This document shows, piece by piece, positions 29,636 to 38,509 of a DNA stretch of 64,000 nucleotides (within the stretch, counting starts at the first letter, position 1; the number at the start of each line of letters is the position of its first letter). Below the pieces are notes generated by a model. It did not search any database. It was not told where the DNA came from and was given only the letters and a program-made list of their open reading frames with translations. Origin of the DNA: Burkholderiaceae bacterium (GTDB taxonomy: Bacteria; Pseudomonadota; Gammaproteobacteria; Burkholderiales; Burkholderiaceae_E); NCBI GenBank assembly GCA_024637155.1, contig JAGXFR010000058.1:1-64000 (forward strand), written 5' to 3'. The translations under genes and the position numbers were made by a program.

Positions 29636-31561
29636 TCAGCCGCTGCGCGCCTCGAGTTCTTCCCAACGCGTCAGGCACGCGAGCAGTTGTTCCTCGATCT
29701 CGCCCGAGCGTGCGTTCGCCTGGCGTACGTCGTCGTTGGTGGCGGCGCCGCCCTGGTAGAACTGCGGGTCCGCGAGCCGGGCGTGCAACTGCTTCTGTTC
29801 GGCTTCCAGCAGCGCGATGCGTTCGGGCAGTGCCTCGAGCTCGCGCTGCTCGCGCCAGCTCAGTCGCGTGGCGCGCGCACTTCCCGCCGGCTCTGCCGCG
29901 CGGCGGAGCGTCGGACGCGCCGGGGGCGCGGGTGCGGCGCTCTTCTGCGCCGCGCGCTCGGCAGCTCCCGACTGGCTCAACCAGTCGTCGTAACCGCCGG
30001 CGTACTCCACCCAGCGGCCATCGCCCTCGGCAACGATCGTCTGGGTGACGACACTGTCGAGGAACTCCCGATCGTGGGTGACCAGAAAGAGCGTGCCGGT
30101 GTAGTCCTGCAGCAATTCTTCGAGAAGCTCCAGCGTGTCGATGTCCAGATCGTTGGTCGGCTCGTCGAGCACCAGCACATTGGCCGGGCGCGCAAACAGG
30201 CGCGCCAGCAGCAGCCGGTTGCGCTCGCCGCCCGAGAGCGAGCGCACGGGCGCGCGGGCGCGCTCCGGAGGAAAGAGGAAATCGCCCAGGTAGCTGATCA
30301 CGTGCTGGCGCCGCTCGCCGATTTCGATCCACTCCGAGCCCGGGCTGATCGTCTCCGCCAGGGTCGCGTCGTCGTCGAGCGCGCTGCGCATCTGGTCGAA
30401 ATACGCGACCTGCAGTCCCACCCCGAGGCGCACTTTCCCGGAATCGGGCTCCAGTTCGCCCAGGATCAGGCGCAGCAGCGTGGTCTTCCCGACTCCGTTG
30501 TCGCCGATCAGTCCGATCTTGTCGCCGCGCACGATCGTCGTGGAGAAATCGCGCACGAGCGGGCGTGGCCCGAAGGCCTTCGAGACATCCGTGAGTTCCG
30601 CGACCAGCTTTCCGGAACGATCACCCACGGCGAGGTCCAGTTGCACCCGGCCGCTGCGCTCACGCCGCTCGGCGCGCTTCCTGCGCAGCGCCTCGAGCCG
30701 CAGGACCCGGCCCTGATTGCGCGTGCGCCGCGCCTCGACGCCCTGGCGGATCCATACCTCTTCCAGCGCGAGCGTCTTGTCGAATTTCTCGGCGACAGTT
30801 TGCTCGAGAGCCAGTTGTTCGGCCTTGCGACGCTGATACGCGGCGAAGTTTCCCGGATAGCTGAGCAGTCGTCCACGGTCGAGTTCGACCACGCGGGTCG
30901 CGACCCGATCGAGGAAGCGCCGGTCATGCGTGACGACGATGAGCGCCCCGGTGTGGGCGATCAGCAGCTCCTCGAGCCACGCGATCGAGGAGAGATCGAG
31001 ATGGTTGGTGGGCTCGTCGAGCAGCAGCAGATCGGGTTCGCCGGCCAGCGAGCGCGCGAGCGCAACGCGCTTGCGGTTGCCGCCCGAGAGCGTGGCCAGC
31101 TGCGCGCGCGGATCCAGCCCGAGCCGATCGATCACGCGTTCGACGCGCGAACGCAGGGACCAGGCCCCGGTCTGCTCCAGTTCCTCCTGCAGTTCATGCA
31201 GGCGCTCGAGCAGCGGGTGGGTGTCGTGCGCGCTCGCCAGTGCGGCGCTCAGCCGCTCGTACTCGGCGAGGCGTTCGGTCTCGCCGGCCAGCCCCGCGGC
31301 AACCGCTTCGAATACGCGGGTCGCGGTCCCGAAGTCCGGCTCCTGCGCGAGTCGCGCGATGCGCACGCCCGAATCCCGCACGACGAGGCCGTCGTCGAGG
31401 TCTTCCTCCCCGGCGATCACCCGCAACAGCGTCGACTTCCCGCAGCCATTGCGCCCGATCAACGCCAGCCGTTCGCCCGGTTCGATGCTGAAATCGGCGC
31501 CGTCGAGCAGCGCGTGGAGGCCGAACGCGAGCCGGGCCTGCGTGATCGATACGAGCGCCAT
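29636..31561 (-). CDS. uup: ABC-F family ATPase, Uup type
   Basis: A 641-residue soluble protein with two ABC cassettes and no membrane helix. First Walker A GRNGCGKSTLL near 36, signature LSGGNRKRVALAR, Walker B LLLLDEPTNHLDL; second Walker A GDNGVGKTTLL near 345, signature LSGGERNRLLLAR, Walker B VLVLDEPTNDLDI. A charged inter-domain linker follows the first cassette. The C-terminal 110 residues form an Ala/Arg linker then a coiled coil (LPERIALLEAEQKQLHARL), the Uup DNA-binding-type tail. Uup is linked to ribosome function and to limiting precise transposon excision. Confidence 0.9.
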   Translation of the reverse strand: MALVSITQARLAFGLHALLDGADFSIEPGERLALIGRNGCGKSTLLRVIAGEEDLDDGLVVRDSGVRIARLAQEPDFGTATRVFEAVAAGLAGETERLAEYERLSAALASAHDTHPLLERLHELQEELEQTGAWSLRSRVERVIDRLGLDPRAQLATLSGGNRKRVALARSLAGEPDLLLLDEPTNHLDLSSIAWLEELLIAHTGALIVVTHDRRFLDRVATRVVELDRGRLLSYPGNFAAYQRRKAEQLALEQTVAEKFDKTLALEEVWIRQGVEARRTRNQGRVLRLEALRRKRAERRERSGRVQLDLAVGDRSGKLVAELTDVSKAFGPRPLVRDFSTTIVRGDKIGLIGDNGVGKTTLLRLILGELEPDSGKVRLGVGLQVAYFDQMRSALDDDATLAETISPGSEWIEIGERRQHVISYLGDFLFPPERARAPVRSLSGGERNRLLLARLFARPANVLVLDEPTNDLDIDTLELLEELLQDYTGTLFLVTHDREFLDSVVTQTIVAEGDGRWVEYAGGYDDWLSQSGAAERAAQKSAAPAPPARPTLRRAAEPAGSARATRLSWREQRELEALPERIALLEAEQKQLHARLADPQFYQGGAATNDDVRQANARSGEIEEQLLACLTRWEELEARSG

Positions 31562-31612
31562 CTTTCTCAGGCGCTCCGCTGCAGGGTCGCCAGCCGGATT
31601 GTCAACATCGCG

Positions 31613-32272
31613 TCAGTCCTTCAAATATTCGCGGGCGAGACGCTGGAACAGCGCCTGGCCGCTCTCGGTGAGGTAGGGGGCCACCATCGAGAGCACCTGG
31701 TATGCACCCCGCGCCATCGCGGTGCTCTGGTATCCGGCCTCGTGGAAATGGCGCGCGTTGCGCACGTACTCGGACGAAAACCAGTAGGTGGCGACCACCA
31801 CCATATTGGTCGACAGCGATTCGATCTCGCGCTCCGTGGCGCGCAACTCGCGCGCACGGGCCATCGCTTCGCACAGCGCCCGCGCCGCGCGCTCCTTGCG
31901 CAGCAGGATGGTCTGGAACTGGGTCTCGAGGCGACGGTTGCGTGAGAGCAGATCGTTCAGGTCGCGGTAGATGAAGCGGTACTTCCAGATCGCTTCGAAC
32001 AGCAGGTGCAGGAACAGCCACGCGTCCTCGAAGTGCACTTCCCGCTTGAAGGGCGCGTCGAGCAGCGGGTCGATCTCGCGTTCGAACTCCTCGAAAATCG
32101 CGTCGACCATCTCCTCCTTGTTGCGGAAGTGGTAGTAGAGGTTGCCGGGACTGATGTTCATCTCGTCGGCGATCGCGCTCGTCGTCGTGTTGGGTTCGCC
32201 GATCTCGTTGAACAGGCGCAGCGACTGCGCGAGGATCTTCTCGCGGGTGCGTCGCGGCGGCTTGCGCTGCAT
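31613..32272 (-). CDS. TetR/AcrR family transcriptional regulator
   Basis: A 219-residue regulator. The N-terminal helix-turn-helix is clear: REKILAQSLRLFNEIGE then TTTSAIADEMNISPGNLYYHFRNKEE. The C-terminal ligand domain is all-helical. It lies between the uup and phasin genes on the same strand, separated from the phasin by a 153-base gap that probably carries its promoter. Control of PHA or fatty-acid genes is suggested only by this neighbourhood. Confidence 0.92.
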   Translation of the reverse strand: MQRKPPRRTREKILAQSLRLFNEIGEPNTTTSAIADEMNISPGNLYYHFRNKEEMVDAIFEEFEREIDPLLDAPFKREVHFEDAWLFLHLLFEAIWKYRFIYRDLNDLLSRNRRLETQFQTILLRKERAARALCEAMARARELRATEREIESLSTNMVVVATYWFSSEYVRNARHFHEAGYQSTAMARGAYQVLSMVAPYLTESGQALFQRLAREYLKD

Positions 32273-32425
32273 CGTTCGGGTTCCTTCTCAGGGGGTGTGC
32301 GCGGGGCAGGGCGAAGGATCGCGGCCAAGCGCCGCACGACCCCAGGCTGCGGGCCGCGAGCCAGGTTGATCCTGCCGAGTGTACCGCGTCGCGCAGGGAG
32401 CCGAGAAACGGCCGGACGCGCGGGT

Positions 32426-33028
32426 CTAGGGCGTCGACTCCGCTTGCGGCGCAGCGGGCGGTGCGACCGGTTTCGCCGCCTGGCGCGCCTTCTTCGGCTT
32501 GGCGGCGGCGGGCTTCATGGCTTTGGTCGCCTTCTTCGGCTTGGCCGCGGCGGCGGGCTTCCCGGCCTTGGCCGCCTTCTTCGGCTTGGCCACAGCGACC
32601 GGCCTGGCTGCCTTGGGCTTGGACGCGTCCTTCACCGCCTGCGCCAACTTCTCGACGCGCTCGGCGAGTTGATCGATTTCCCTGCGGGTGGGTACGCCCA
32701 TGCGCACCAGGGCGCGCGCGACGCGGCTCTCGAACACATGCTCGAGCCGGTCCCAGGACTCGCTGGCCTGCCTGCCGAGATCCCCGGCGACCTTGCCGAC
32801 CGTACCGGCCACCTCCCCGAACTTTTCCTCGGCACTCGCTCGGGTGTGGCGCTCGACGTTCATCCCCTGGCGCACCAGGGATTCGAATACCTTCACCCCC
32901 TCGTCCTGTGCCTTGGCGAACGCGCCCAGGCCGGCCAGCCAGATCTGCTGCGCCGATTCGCGCACCGCGTGCGCGAAGGACTTGTTCTCACCCGCGGCCT
33001 GCGCCTTCGTGCCGGTCTTCCTGTTCAT
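32426..33028 (-). CDS. phasin family protein with histone-like Lys/Ala tail (PhaF/PhaI type)
   Basis: A 200-residue protein. Residues about 15-130 form the phasin domain (FAHAVRESAQQIWLAGLGAF, then a coiled coil around the GVPTRREIDQLAERVEKL segment). Residues about 135-195 are repeats of AKPKKA/AAKPKKATKA, a lysine-alanine-proline tail like that of PhaF, which binds DNA and links PHA granules to the nucleoid. It should coat PHA granules and may help partition them. It is a single gene downstream of a lipase gene on the same strand. Confidence 0.85.
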   Translation of the reverse strand: MNRKTGTKAQAAGENKSFAHAVRESAQQIWLAGLGAFAKAQDEGVKVFESLVRQGMNVERHTRASAEEKFGEVAGTVGKVAGDLGRQASESWDRLEHVFESRVARALVRMGVPTRREIDQLAERVEKLAQAVKDASKPKAARPVAVAKPKKAAKAGKPAAAAKPKKATKAMKPAAAKPKKARQAAKPVAPPAAPQAESTP

Positions 33029-33115
33029 CGAAAATCCCTCCAGGCAGATGAAGCGGCGCGTGGCGCGCCCGAACCCAGCGCGCCCAGTGTAGGCCGACCT
33101 GCTAGAGGAGACACA

Positions 33116-34171
33116 CTAGAACAGGCGCGTCGGCGGTGTCTCGGCTGCGATCCCGCGCGCGCGGCTCTGGTGCTCGAGCGCATCCAGCGCATCCAGCGCG
33201 TCGATCACCGCGGCCTGGGCGGCCCGCGCATAGACCAGTTCGACGTGGCCCAGCCCGGCAAAGGCGAGCGTTTGCGCACCCGCGAGGGTCTGCGGCTGGG
33301 CGGGTACGACAATGTTGTCGTGCTCGCTGCGGATCACCGTGACCCGTGTGTTGTCGTTGTGCCGTTCGGCCGCCGCGAGTTCGCGCAGCCAGACGCTGCC
33401 GGGACGCATCTCGTGCGCGTTGCGCCCGACCCCGCGGAACGCGCTGTGTGTTCCCTGATGCGGCGTGCCGATCGTGATCAGTCCCGCCATCGTGGCGTCG
33501 CCGTGCGTGCGCCGGTAGGCGCGCGCTGCCAGTCCGCCCATGCTGTGCGCCACGATCGCTACGCGCGTGTCGCCGGTGCGCTGGCGCGCTCGCTCGATCG
33601 CCGCCGCGATGATCGGAACGTATTCGTCGATCGAACCGAAGACCGGCTCGAGATTCACCGATGCGATCGGGTGGCCCCGCGCTGCCAGCCGTGCGGCGAG
33701 CGGTTGCCACAGCGCGCGGTTGCAGACGTAGCCGTGCACCAGCAGCACGGCAATCCGCTCGGGCACCGCGGCGCTGGGCAGATCCCGATCGCCGAACCAG
33801 AGCTGCGCGTAGAAAAAGGCGCGCAGCGACGCCGCGATCTCGCCGAGCCAGGCGCGCAGCGTGGGAACGCGCTCCCATCCAGGAGGGGACGGGACTCTCG
33901 TCAGGCGCGCCGGGGCCGCACCGTGCGTTTCCGCCGCCTCCCTGACGGCGCCGGGTGCGTGAATTCCCGCGCGCCTTGCTTTGCGGGCAGCGCGCGCGAC
34001 AAACCCGAATTCCACCCCCAGCACCCCGACGTGGATCCCCTCGACGAGCGCCAGGCCCGCGAGCAGCGCCCACCCCGTCGGCCAACCCCGCCAGGCGACG
34101 AGCGCGAGGGCGATCGCGCCGGCGCCGGCGAGCGCGAGCGCGAACAGCAAGCGCAGGAGGTGGGCGAGCAT
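33116..34171 (-). CDS. membrane-anchored alpha/beta hydrolase (lipase-like)
   Basis: A 351-residue protein with two N-terminal hydrophobic helices (LLRLLFALALAGAGAIALAL and GWALLAGLALVEGIHV). The hydrolase domain follows: VLLVHGYVCNRALW as the oxyanion strand, the nucleophile in AHSMGGLAARA near residue 210, the acid in RSEHDNIVVP, and the histidine in GLGHVEL. This resembles triacylglycerol lipases or acyltransferases of the PF00561/EstA kind. It ends a minus-strand cluster with the GMC oxidoreductase (9-base gap). Substrate unknown. Confidence 0.82.
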   Translation of the reverse strand: MLAHLLRLLFALALAGAGAIALALVAWRGWPTGWALLAGLALVEGIHVGVLGVEFGFVARAARKARRAGIHAPGAVREAAETHGAAPARLTRVPSPPGWERVPTLRAWLGEIAASLRAFFYAQLWFGDRDLPSAAVPERIAVLLVHGYVCNRALWQPLAARLAARGHPIASVNLEPVFGSIDEYVPIIAAAIERARQRTGDTRVAIVAHSMGGLAARAYRRTHGDATMAGLITIGTPHQGTHSAFRGVGRNAHEMRPGSVWLRELAAAERHNDNTRVTVIRSEHDNIVVPAQPQTLAGAQTLAFAGLGHVELVYARAAQAAVIDALDALDALEHQSRARGIAAETPPTRLF

Positions 34172-34179
34172 CGTCTGGC

Positions 34180-35796
34180 TCAGGCGAGCGGCACGGGGGC
34201 ACGTCCGCTCAGGCGTTCGGCGAGTCCCGCACTCGCGCGAGCGCTGATCGCAAAGATCGTCAGCTGCGGGTTCGCGCCCAGCGAGGTCGGAAAGACCGAT
34301 CCGTCATGGATCGAGACGTTGTCGAGGTGCCGATGCCGACCGTCGGGGTCCACCAGCCCGTCGCGCTCGCTCGCGGACATCGGACAGCCCCCCATCACGT
34401 GGGCGGACACCACCCGCGTCAGGTGCGGCTGCATCGGCAGTGCGAGGATCGCCGCACGCGCCTGCGCCCAGGAGCGGTAGCCGGTGGCGAGTTCGTGAAT
34501 CGGGTAGACGGTATGCGCGCCCGCCGCGAACTGAATCTCCGCCATCGACAGCAGCGCACGCCGCGCGCCATCGAACAGGTACTCGCCGAGCGGGTAGTCG
34601 AGCACCGGCGTGCCGTCGTCATGCAGCGCGACGGTGCCGCCGGGACTCTCGGAATGGAAGCCGTCGCGCAGCAGCGCGATCGTCGCATGGGTGTGCACGA
34701 AATCGCGCATGCGCTGCACGTGCTCGGCACCGAACCCCGGGAGCGTCGTAGCCGTGAGCACCGGGTGCAGCGGAGGCACCTCGAGTTTGTATCCGATCGG
34801 TCCGTCGAGCGGATTGCGCTCGAGAAAGTGGTCGCTGTAGTGCACCTGCGGGGCGCCGCGGTGACCGTCGACGCGCTGCGCGAATACCGCTGCCGAGACC
34901 ACAGTCGGGTGCAGGAAGGTGCGCCGGCCGGTGAGCCCGTGCGGATCCGGCGCCTGCGAGCGCAGCAGCAGCGCCGGCGTGTTGATCGCCCCGCCGGCGA
35001 GCACGAAGTGGCGTGCCGCAACGCTCAGCCCCGGCCCGCTCGGGTGCAGTCCGGACGCGTCGAGCCACTCGACCTCGAGTGTCTGCGCCTGGCGGGCGCT
35101 GAACGAGAGTCGCGCCGCGCGCGCTCGCGTGAGCAGGATCGCGCCGTGCTCGAGCGCGGCGGGAATCGTCGTGTCGAGCATGGCGGTCTTGCCATTGACC
35201 GGGCAGCCCATGCCGCAGTAACCCAGATCGATGCAGTCGCTCACGTTGCGCATCACCCGCGCCGTGGCAATCCCGAGTCGCTGCGCGCCCCGATGCAGGA
35301 TCTCGTTGTTCTCGTTGGCCCGCGCCGTCCAGGGTGCCACGGAAAAGCGCCGCTCGACCTGATCGAACCACGGCGCGAGCTGCTCGGCGGCGTACATGCC
35401 CAATCCGAAACGCTGTGCCCACCAGGCGAGCGTGGCGGCCGGGGCGCGCAGGCAGGTGGTCCAGTTGACGGTCGTCGTGCCACCCACGCAGCGGCCCTGC
35501 AGGATGTTGATCGCCTTGTCGCGGGTCTTGCGGGCGGCCGACTCCTGATAGAGCTGCGGATAGGCCTCGGATTCGAGCATGTTGAAGTCGCGCGAGCTCT
35601 TGAGCGGTCCTTCCTCGATCATCACGACGCGCAGCCCGCTGCGGGCCAGCACCTCGGCGCTGATCGCGCCACCCGCTCCAGTGCCCACGATCGCCACATC
35701 GCACTCGATGCGCTCGGGGCGTCGCGCGTCGTCTGCGCCGATCACCCGCCAACCGCGCGCGAGGCCCGCGAGGATCGGATCGGGCGCGCTGCTCAT
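34180..35796 (-). CDS. GMC-family FAD oxidoreductase
   Basis: A 538-residue flavoprotein. The Rossmann FAD motif is VAIVGTGAGGAISAEVLARS near residue 34 with the acidic end IEEG. The GMC segment GRCVGGTTTVNWTTCLR follows, and the C-terminal domain has SAHVMGGCPM and DGSVFPTSLGANPQLTI, as in cholesterol oxidase, gluconate dehydrogenase and long-chain alcohol oxidase relatives. Directly upstream is a small TAT-signal gene resembling the gluconate 2-dehydrogenase subunit 3, so the two may form a periplasmic dehydrogenase. No cytochrome c subunit is adjacent. Substrate unknown, probably an alcohol or sterol. Confidence 0.87.
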   Translation of the reverse strand: MSSAPDPILAGLARGWRVIGADDARRPERIECDVAIVGTGAGGAISAEVLARSGLRVVMIEEGPLKSSRDFNMLESEAYPQLYQESAARKTRDKAINILQGRCVGGTTTVNWTTCLRAPAATLAWWAQRFGLGMYAAEQLAPWFDQVERRFSVAPWTARANENNEILHRGAQRLGIATARVMRNVSDCIDLGYCGMGCPVNGKTAMLDTTIPAALEHGAILLTRARAARLSFSARQAQTLEVEWLDASGLHPSGPGLSVAARHFVLAGGAINTPALLLRSQAPDPHGLTGRRTFLHPTVVSAAVFAQRVDGHRGAPQVHYSDHFLERNPLDGPIGYKLEVPPLHPVLTATTLPGFGAEHVQRMRDFVHTHATIALLRDGFHSESPGGTVALHDDGTPVLDYPLGEYLFDGARRALLSMAEIQFAAGAHTVYPIHELATGYRSWAQARAAILALPMQPHLTRVVSAHVMGGCPMSASERDGLVDPDGRHRHLDNVSIHDGSVFPTSLGANPQLTIFAISARASAGLAERLSGRAPVPLA

Positions 35797-35820
35797 GACT
35801 CGGCCTCGTTCATCACGGAC

Positions 35821-36315
35821 TCACAGCCGAAGCGGGCCAGCGTACCCGATCGCGTCCCACGACGCGGCCTGCGCATACCAGGGCCCGATGATGAGCTGGT
35901 GCAGCCCCTGGTAAGCGCCCTGCAGCAGTTCCAGTCGGTGCATGCGCCACCCCTGGAGGAACGCCGCGACCTCGCCGACCGGAGCGCGGGGCAGGTCGAC
36001 CGAAACGCCGGTCAACAGCCAGCGCATCGGTGCAATCGAGAGCAGCGCGAAGAGCTGCGCCAGTTCGCGCTGCGTTTCCGGCGCGAGCGCGGCCAGCGCT
36101 TCCTGGCTCGCGGCCAGCGTGCGCGTGAGCGCCTTCTCGTGCTGTGCCGGCTCGGCGGGCAGGGCGCCCGCGAGGATGGCCGGGATCAGCGCGCGCAGCA
36201 CACTCTCGCGATCGCGCGCGGCGTCGCGACCCGCGAGCAGCGCCACCGTGCCACCGACGGCGAGCAGCGCGCCGCCCAGAAGGCCTGCCTTGAGAACCGT
36301 GCGTCGCGATGTCAT
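35821..36315 (-). CDS. TAT-exported small subunit, gluconate 2-dehydrogenase subunit 3-like
   Basis: A 164-residue protein with a twin-arginine signal (MTSRRTVLKAGLLGGALLAV). The mature helical domain contains LRALIPAILAG and the end WYAQAASWDAIGYAGPLRL, resembling the small chaperone-like subunit of GMC dehydrogenases that exports with the catalytic subunit. The start at MTSRR sets the TAT motif at the N-terminus; the longer frame is rejected. It precedes the GMC gene by 24 bases. Confidence 0.75.
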   Translation of the reverse strand: MTSRRTVLKAGLLGGALLAVGGTVALLAGRDAARDRESVLRALIPAILAGALPAEPAQHEKALTRTLAASQEALAALAPETQRELAQLFALLSIAPMRWLLTGVSVDLPRAPVGEVAAFLQGWRMHRLELLQGAYQGLHQLIIGPWYAQAASWDAIGYAGPLRL

Positions 36316-36349
36316 GGCGCCCCCGCTTCTGCCGCCTGCAGCGCGGCAC

Positions 36350-36787
36350 TCACGAAAGACCCACCCAGCCGAGCACGCCGATCCAGGTCGCGCCGGCAAT
36401 GGTGAGCGCCACCATCACGGCGGCGCTGGCGAGATCCTTGGCCCGGCCGGCCAACTCGTGGTGCTCGGGGCTCGCCAGGTCGACCACCGCCTCGATCGCC
36501 GAATTGAGCAGCTCGATGACGAGCACCAGCACCAGAGGGGCGATCAGGGCGGCGCGCGCGGCCAGCGGCACATCGAGCCACAGCGCGATCGCGGTCCCCG
36601 CTGCGAGCAGCCAGAGCTCGTGGCGAAATGCGGCTTCGTGGCGCCAGGCGTGCCCGAGTCCGGCGAGCGATTGGCGCGTTGGCGGACCCAGGCGCCGGAT
36701 GGCGTGGGCCAGTCCTCGGTTGTGTCCTCGGTTGTGTCCTCGGTTGTGTGTTCGGTTGTGTGTTCGGTTGTGTTGGCTCGTCTTCAT
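36350..36787 (-). CDS. dgkA: diacylglycerol kinase with HNR-repeat N-terminus
   Basis: A 145-residue membrane protein. The DgkA core is clear: WRHEAAFRHELWLLAAG, then VIELLNSAIEAVVDLASPE with the catalytic Glu/Asn, and HELAGRAKDLASAAVMV. It recycles diacylglycerol to phosphatidate. The N-terminus is odd: after MKTSQ there are five tandem tetrapeptides HNRT/HNRG encoded by a 12-base repeat, in front of a normal start region (LAHAIRRLG). The 5' end of the coding sequence abuts the -35 element of the divergent rpsF promoter. A later start just before the core is possible but no ATG is available there. Confidence 0.85.
   Translation of the reverse strand: MKTSQHNRTHNRTHNRGHNRGHNRGLAHAIRRLGPPTRQSLAGLGHAWRHEAAFRHELWLLAAGTAIALWLDVPLAARAALIAPLVLVLVIELLNSAIEAVVDLASPEHHELAGRAKDLASAAVMVALTIAGATWIGVLGWVGLS
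36713..36772 (-). repeat. five tandem 12-base repeats in the dgkA 5' end
   Basis: Units of the form CGGTTGTGTCCT / CGGTTGTGTGTT (plus strand) encode His-Asn-Arg-Gly/Thr on the minus strand. The array directly adjoins the -35 box of the rpsF promoter. Confidence 0.9.
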
Positions 36788-36801
36788 GAAACCGCTATAA
36801 T
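36773..36801 (+). promoter_or_regulatory. sigma-70-type promoter of the rpsF operon
   Basis: TTGGCT (36773-36778), a 17-base spacer, then a perfect TATAAT (36796-36801). It is about 119 bases before the rpsF start, leaving a long leader that could carry autoregulation by a ribosomal protein. It overlaps the first codons of the divergent dgkA. Confidence 0.85.
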
Positions 36802-36919
36802 CCTCGGTTCCTTGCCGCCAGTCGATGGTGACGCATCGCGCGGCGGCCTCTGTCCACAAGGAATCGGTCACTCCCGGATTGAATCCGGAGGTGCCGCATT
36901 TTCATAACAAGGAGATTGC

Positions 36920-37300
36920 ATGCGTCACTATGAGATTGTATTCATTGTCCACCCGGACCAGAGCGAACAGGTCCCGGGGATGATCGAGCGCTACCGCGCG
37001 ATCGTCGAATCCCAGCAAGGCAAGGTCCATCGGCTCGAAGACTGGGGGCGGCGCCAGCTGGCCTACCCGATCGAGAAGATCGCCAAGGCCCACTACGTGC
37101 TGATGAACATCGAATGCGGCACCGAGAGCCTGGCTGAGCTCGGACACGCCTTCAAGTTCAACGATGCGGTGATGCGCCACCTGATCGTCGCGATGAAGAA
37201 GGCCGAGTCGGGCCCGTCGCCGATGTGGAAGCAGATCCAGCGCGACGAAGTGCGCAAGGGCGCAACCGTCACCGAAGAGCAGACCCCGGCTGCAGCCTGA
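36920..37300 (+). CDS. rpsF: 30S ribosomal protein S6
   Basis: A 126-residue S6, beginning [17 protein letters not shown] with AAGGAG upstream. [20 protein letters not shown] is the S6 signature region. S6 binds the 30S platform with S18, encoded two genes downstream. The C-terminal tail is short and charged without the poly-Glu end of E. coli. Confidence 0.97.
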   Translation: MRHYEIVFIVHPDQSEQVPGMIERYRAIVESQQGKVHRLEDWGRRQLAYPIEKIAKAHYVLMNIECGTESLAELGHAFKFNDAVMRHLIVAMKKAESGPSPMWKQIQRDEVRKGATVTEEQTPAAA

Positions 37301-37313
37301 CGCTCCCGCTCCC

Positions 37314-37613
37314 GTGACCAACCGGCTGGAACTCGACGCGGTGCTGTGCGAACGCGACGCGTTGCGCTACACGCCGGCGGGAATTCCGATGCTGACGACC
37401 AGCGTACGGCACCAGTCGCAGCAGATGGAAGCGGGTCATGCGCGGGAAGTGGAGTTCGAGCTTCAGGCGATCTTTGCGGGTGTCACAGCCGAGCGGGCCG
37501 ATCGCCTGCCGCTGGGACGAGCGCTTCATCTGAGCGGGTTCATCGCCCCCAGACGGCGCGGCGCGAGGGTCGTGGCACTGCACGTCAACGAGTTTCTTGA
37601 AATCGAAAAGTAG
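37314..37613 (+). CDS. priB: primosomal replication protein N
   Basis: A 99-residue OB-fold single-strand-DNA-binding protein used in replication restart. It starts at GTG ([21 protein letters not shown]) and keeps GREVEF-like core strands ([15 protein letters not shown]). Its place between rpsF and rpsR is diagnostic. Confidence 0.93.
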   Translation: MTNRLELDAVLCERDALRYTPAGIPMLTTSVRHQSQQMEAGHAREVEFELQAIFAGVTAERADRLPLGRALHLSGFIAPRRRGARVVALHVNEFLEIEK

Positions 37614-37624
37614 AGAGGTACGAC

Positions 37625-37909
37625 ATGGCATTCATGCGCCGCGGTTCAAAAGACAAGAAAGATCGCAAGGGAAAGCGTCCGGGACAGTCAGCGCTGTTCA
37701 AGCGCAAGAAGTTCTGCCGCTTCACCGCCGAGAAGGTGGAGTGGATCGACTACAAGGACGTCGACGTTCTGAAGGACTTCATTTCCGAAAACGGCAAGAT
37801 CATTCCGGCCCGGCTGACCGGGACCAGGGCGAAGTTTCAGCGCCAGCTGTCCGACGCCATCAAGCGGGCGCGCTTCCTGGCGCTGTTGCCCTACACGGAC
37901 GCGCACTGA
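37625..37909 (+). CDS. rpsR: 30S ribosomal protein S18
   Basis: A 94-residue S18 with a basic N-terminus, the [20 protein letters not shown] core and [20 protein letters not shown], ending LLPYTDAH. The start follows priB by 11 bases with a GAGAGG ribosome site. Confidence 0.97.
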   Translation: MAFMRRGSKDKKDRKGKRPGQSALFKRKKFCRFTAEKVEWIDYKDVDVLKDFISENGKIIPARLTGTRAKFQRQLSDAIKRARFLALLPYTDAH

Positions 37910-37923
37910 GAGAGGACACGAAG

Positions 37924-38370
37924 ATGCAGATCATTCTGATCGACAGGGTGGAGGGCCTCGGTGGCCTTGGCGACATCGTCAAGGTCAAGGACGGCTATGC
38001 CCGCAATTTCCTGATTCCCACGGGCAAGGCCCGCCGGGCGACCAGCGCCGCGCTGCGCGAGTTCGAGCTCAAGCGAGCCGAGATGGAGCGCGTGCTGGCC
38101 GAGAAGGTGGCCACGGCGCGCGCCCTGGCCGAGCGCATCGAGGGGGCGACCGTTCAGGTCACCGCCAACGCGGGCCCGGACGGACGGCTGTTCGGCTCGA
38201 TCACCAACGCCGACATCGCCGACGGGCTGGCCAAGCTCGGCTTCGAGATCGAGCGCGGCACGATTCGCATGCCCGACGGTCCGCTCAAGGCCATTGGCGA
38301 TGTGAAGCTCGTGGTCGGGATCTACGCCGACGTCACCGCCGAGATCAACGTCTCGGTGCTCGGCGAGTAG
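37924..38370 (+). CDS. rplI: 50S ribosomal protein L9
   Basis: A 148-residue L9. The N-terminal RNA-binding domain reads MQIILIDRVEGLGGLGDIVK, the long connecting helix spans about 40-75, and the C-terminal domain contains GRLFGSITNADIADGL. It ends the ribosomal operon ahead of a terminator-like hairpin. Confidence 0.97.
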   Translation: MQIILIDRVEGLGGLGDIVKVKDGYARNFLIPTGKARRATSAALREFELKRAEMERVLAEKVATARALAERIEGATVQVTANAGPDGRLFGSITNADIADGLAKLGFEIERGTIRMPDGPLKAIGDVKLVVGIYADVTAEINVSVLGE

Positions 38371-38437
38371 GCGCAGGCAGGATCGGCGCCCGGGTCCGCT
38401 CCCCAGGGGCGGCACCGGGACGGCCGAGCCGCAGCAC

Positions 38438-38457
38438 AGGGGCGCCGCGGCGCCCCT
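38438..38457 (+). terminator. terminator hairpin after rplI
   Basis: A perfect 20-base palindrome, AGGGGCGCCG-CGGCGCCCCT, followed by CGTGTTTT. It lies between rplI and dnaB and should end or attenuate the ribosomal transcript. Confidence 0.7.
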
Positions 38458-38509
38458 CGTGTTTTCCGAGCGGTGCATCGATGGGTGGATTTCTCCTACA
38501 CTGACGGTT

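Noticed and set aside
36713..36772. Twelve-base repeats considered as iterons or regulator sites
   Set aside because: They translate cleanly into HNRT/HNRG repeats in dgkA and no origin or initiator gene is adjacent, though a regulatory side effect is possible.
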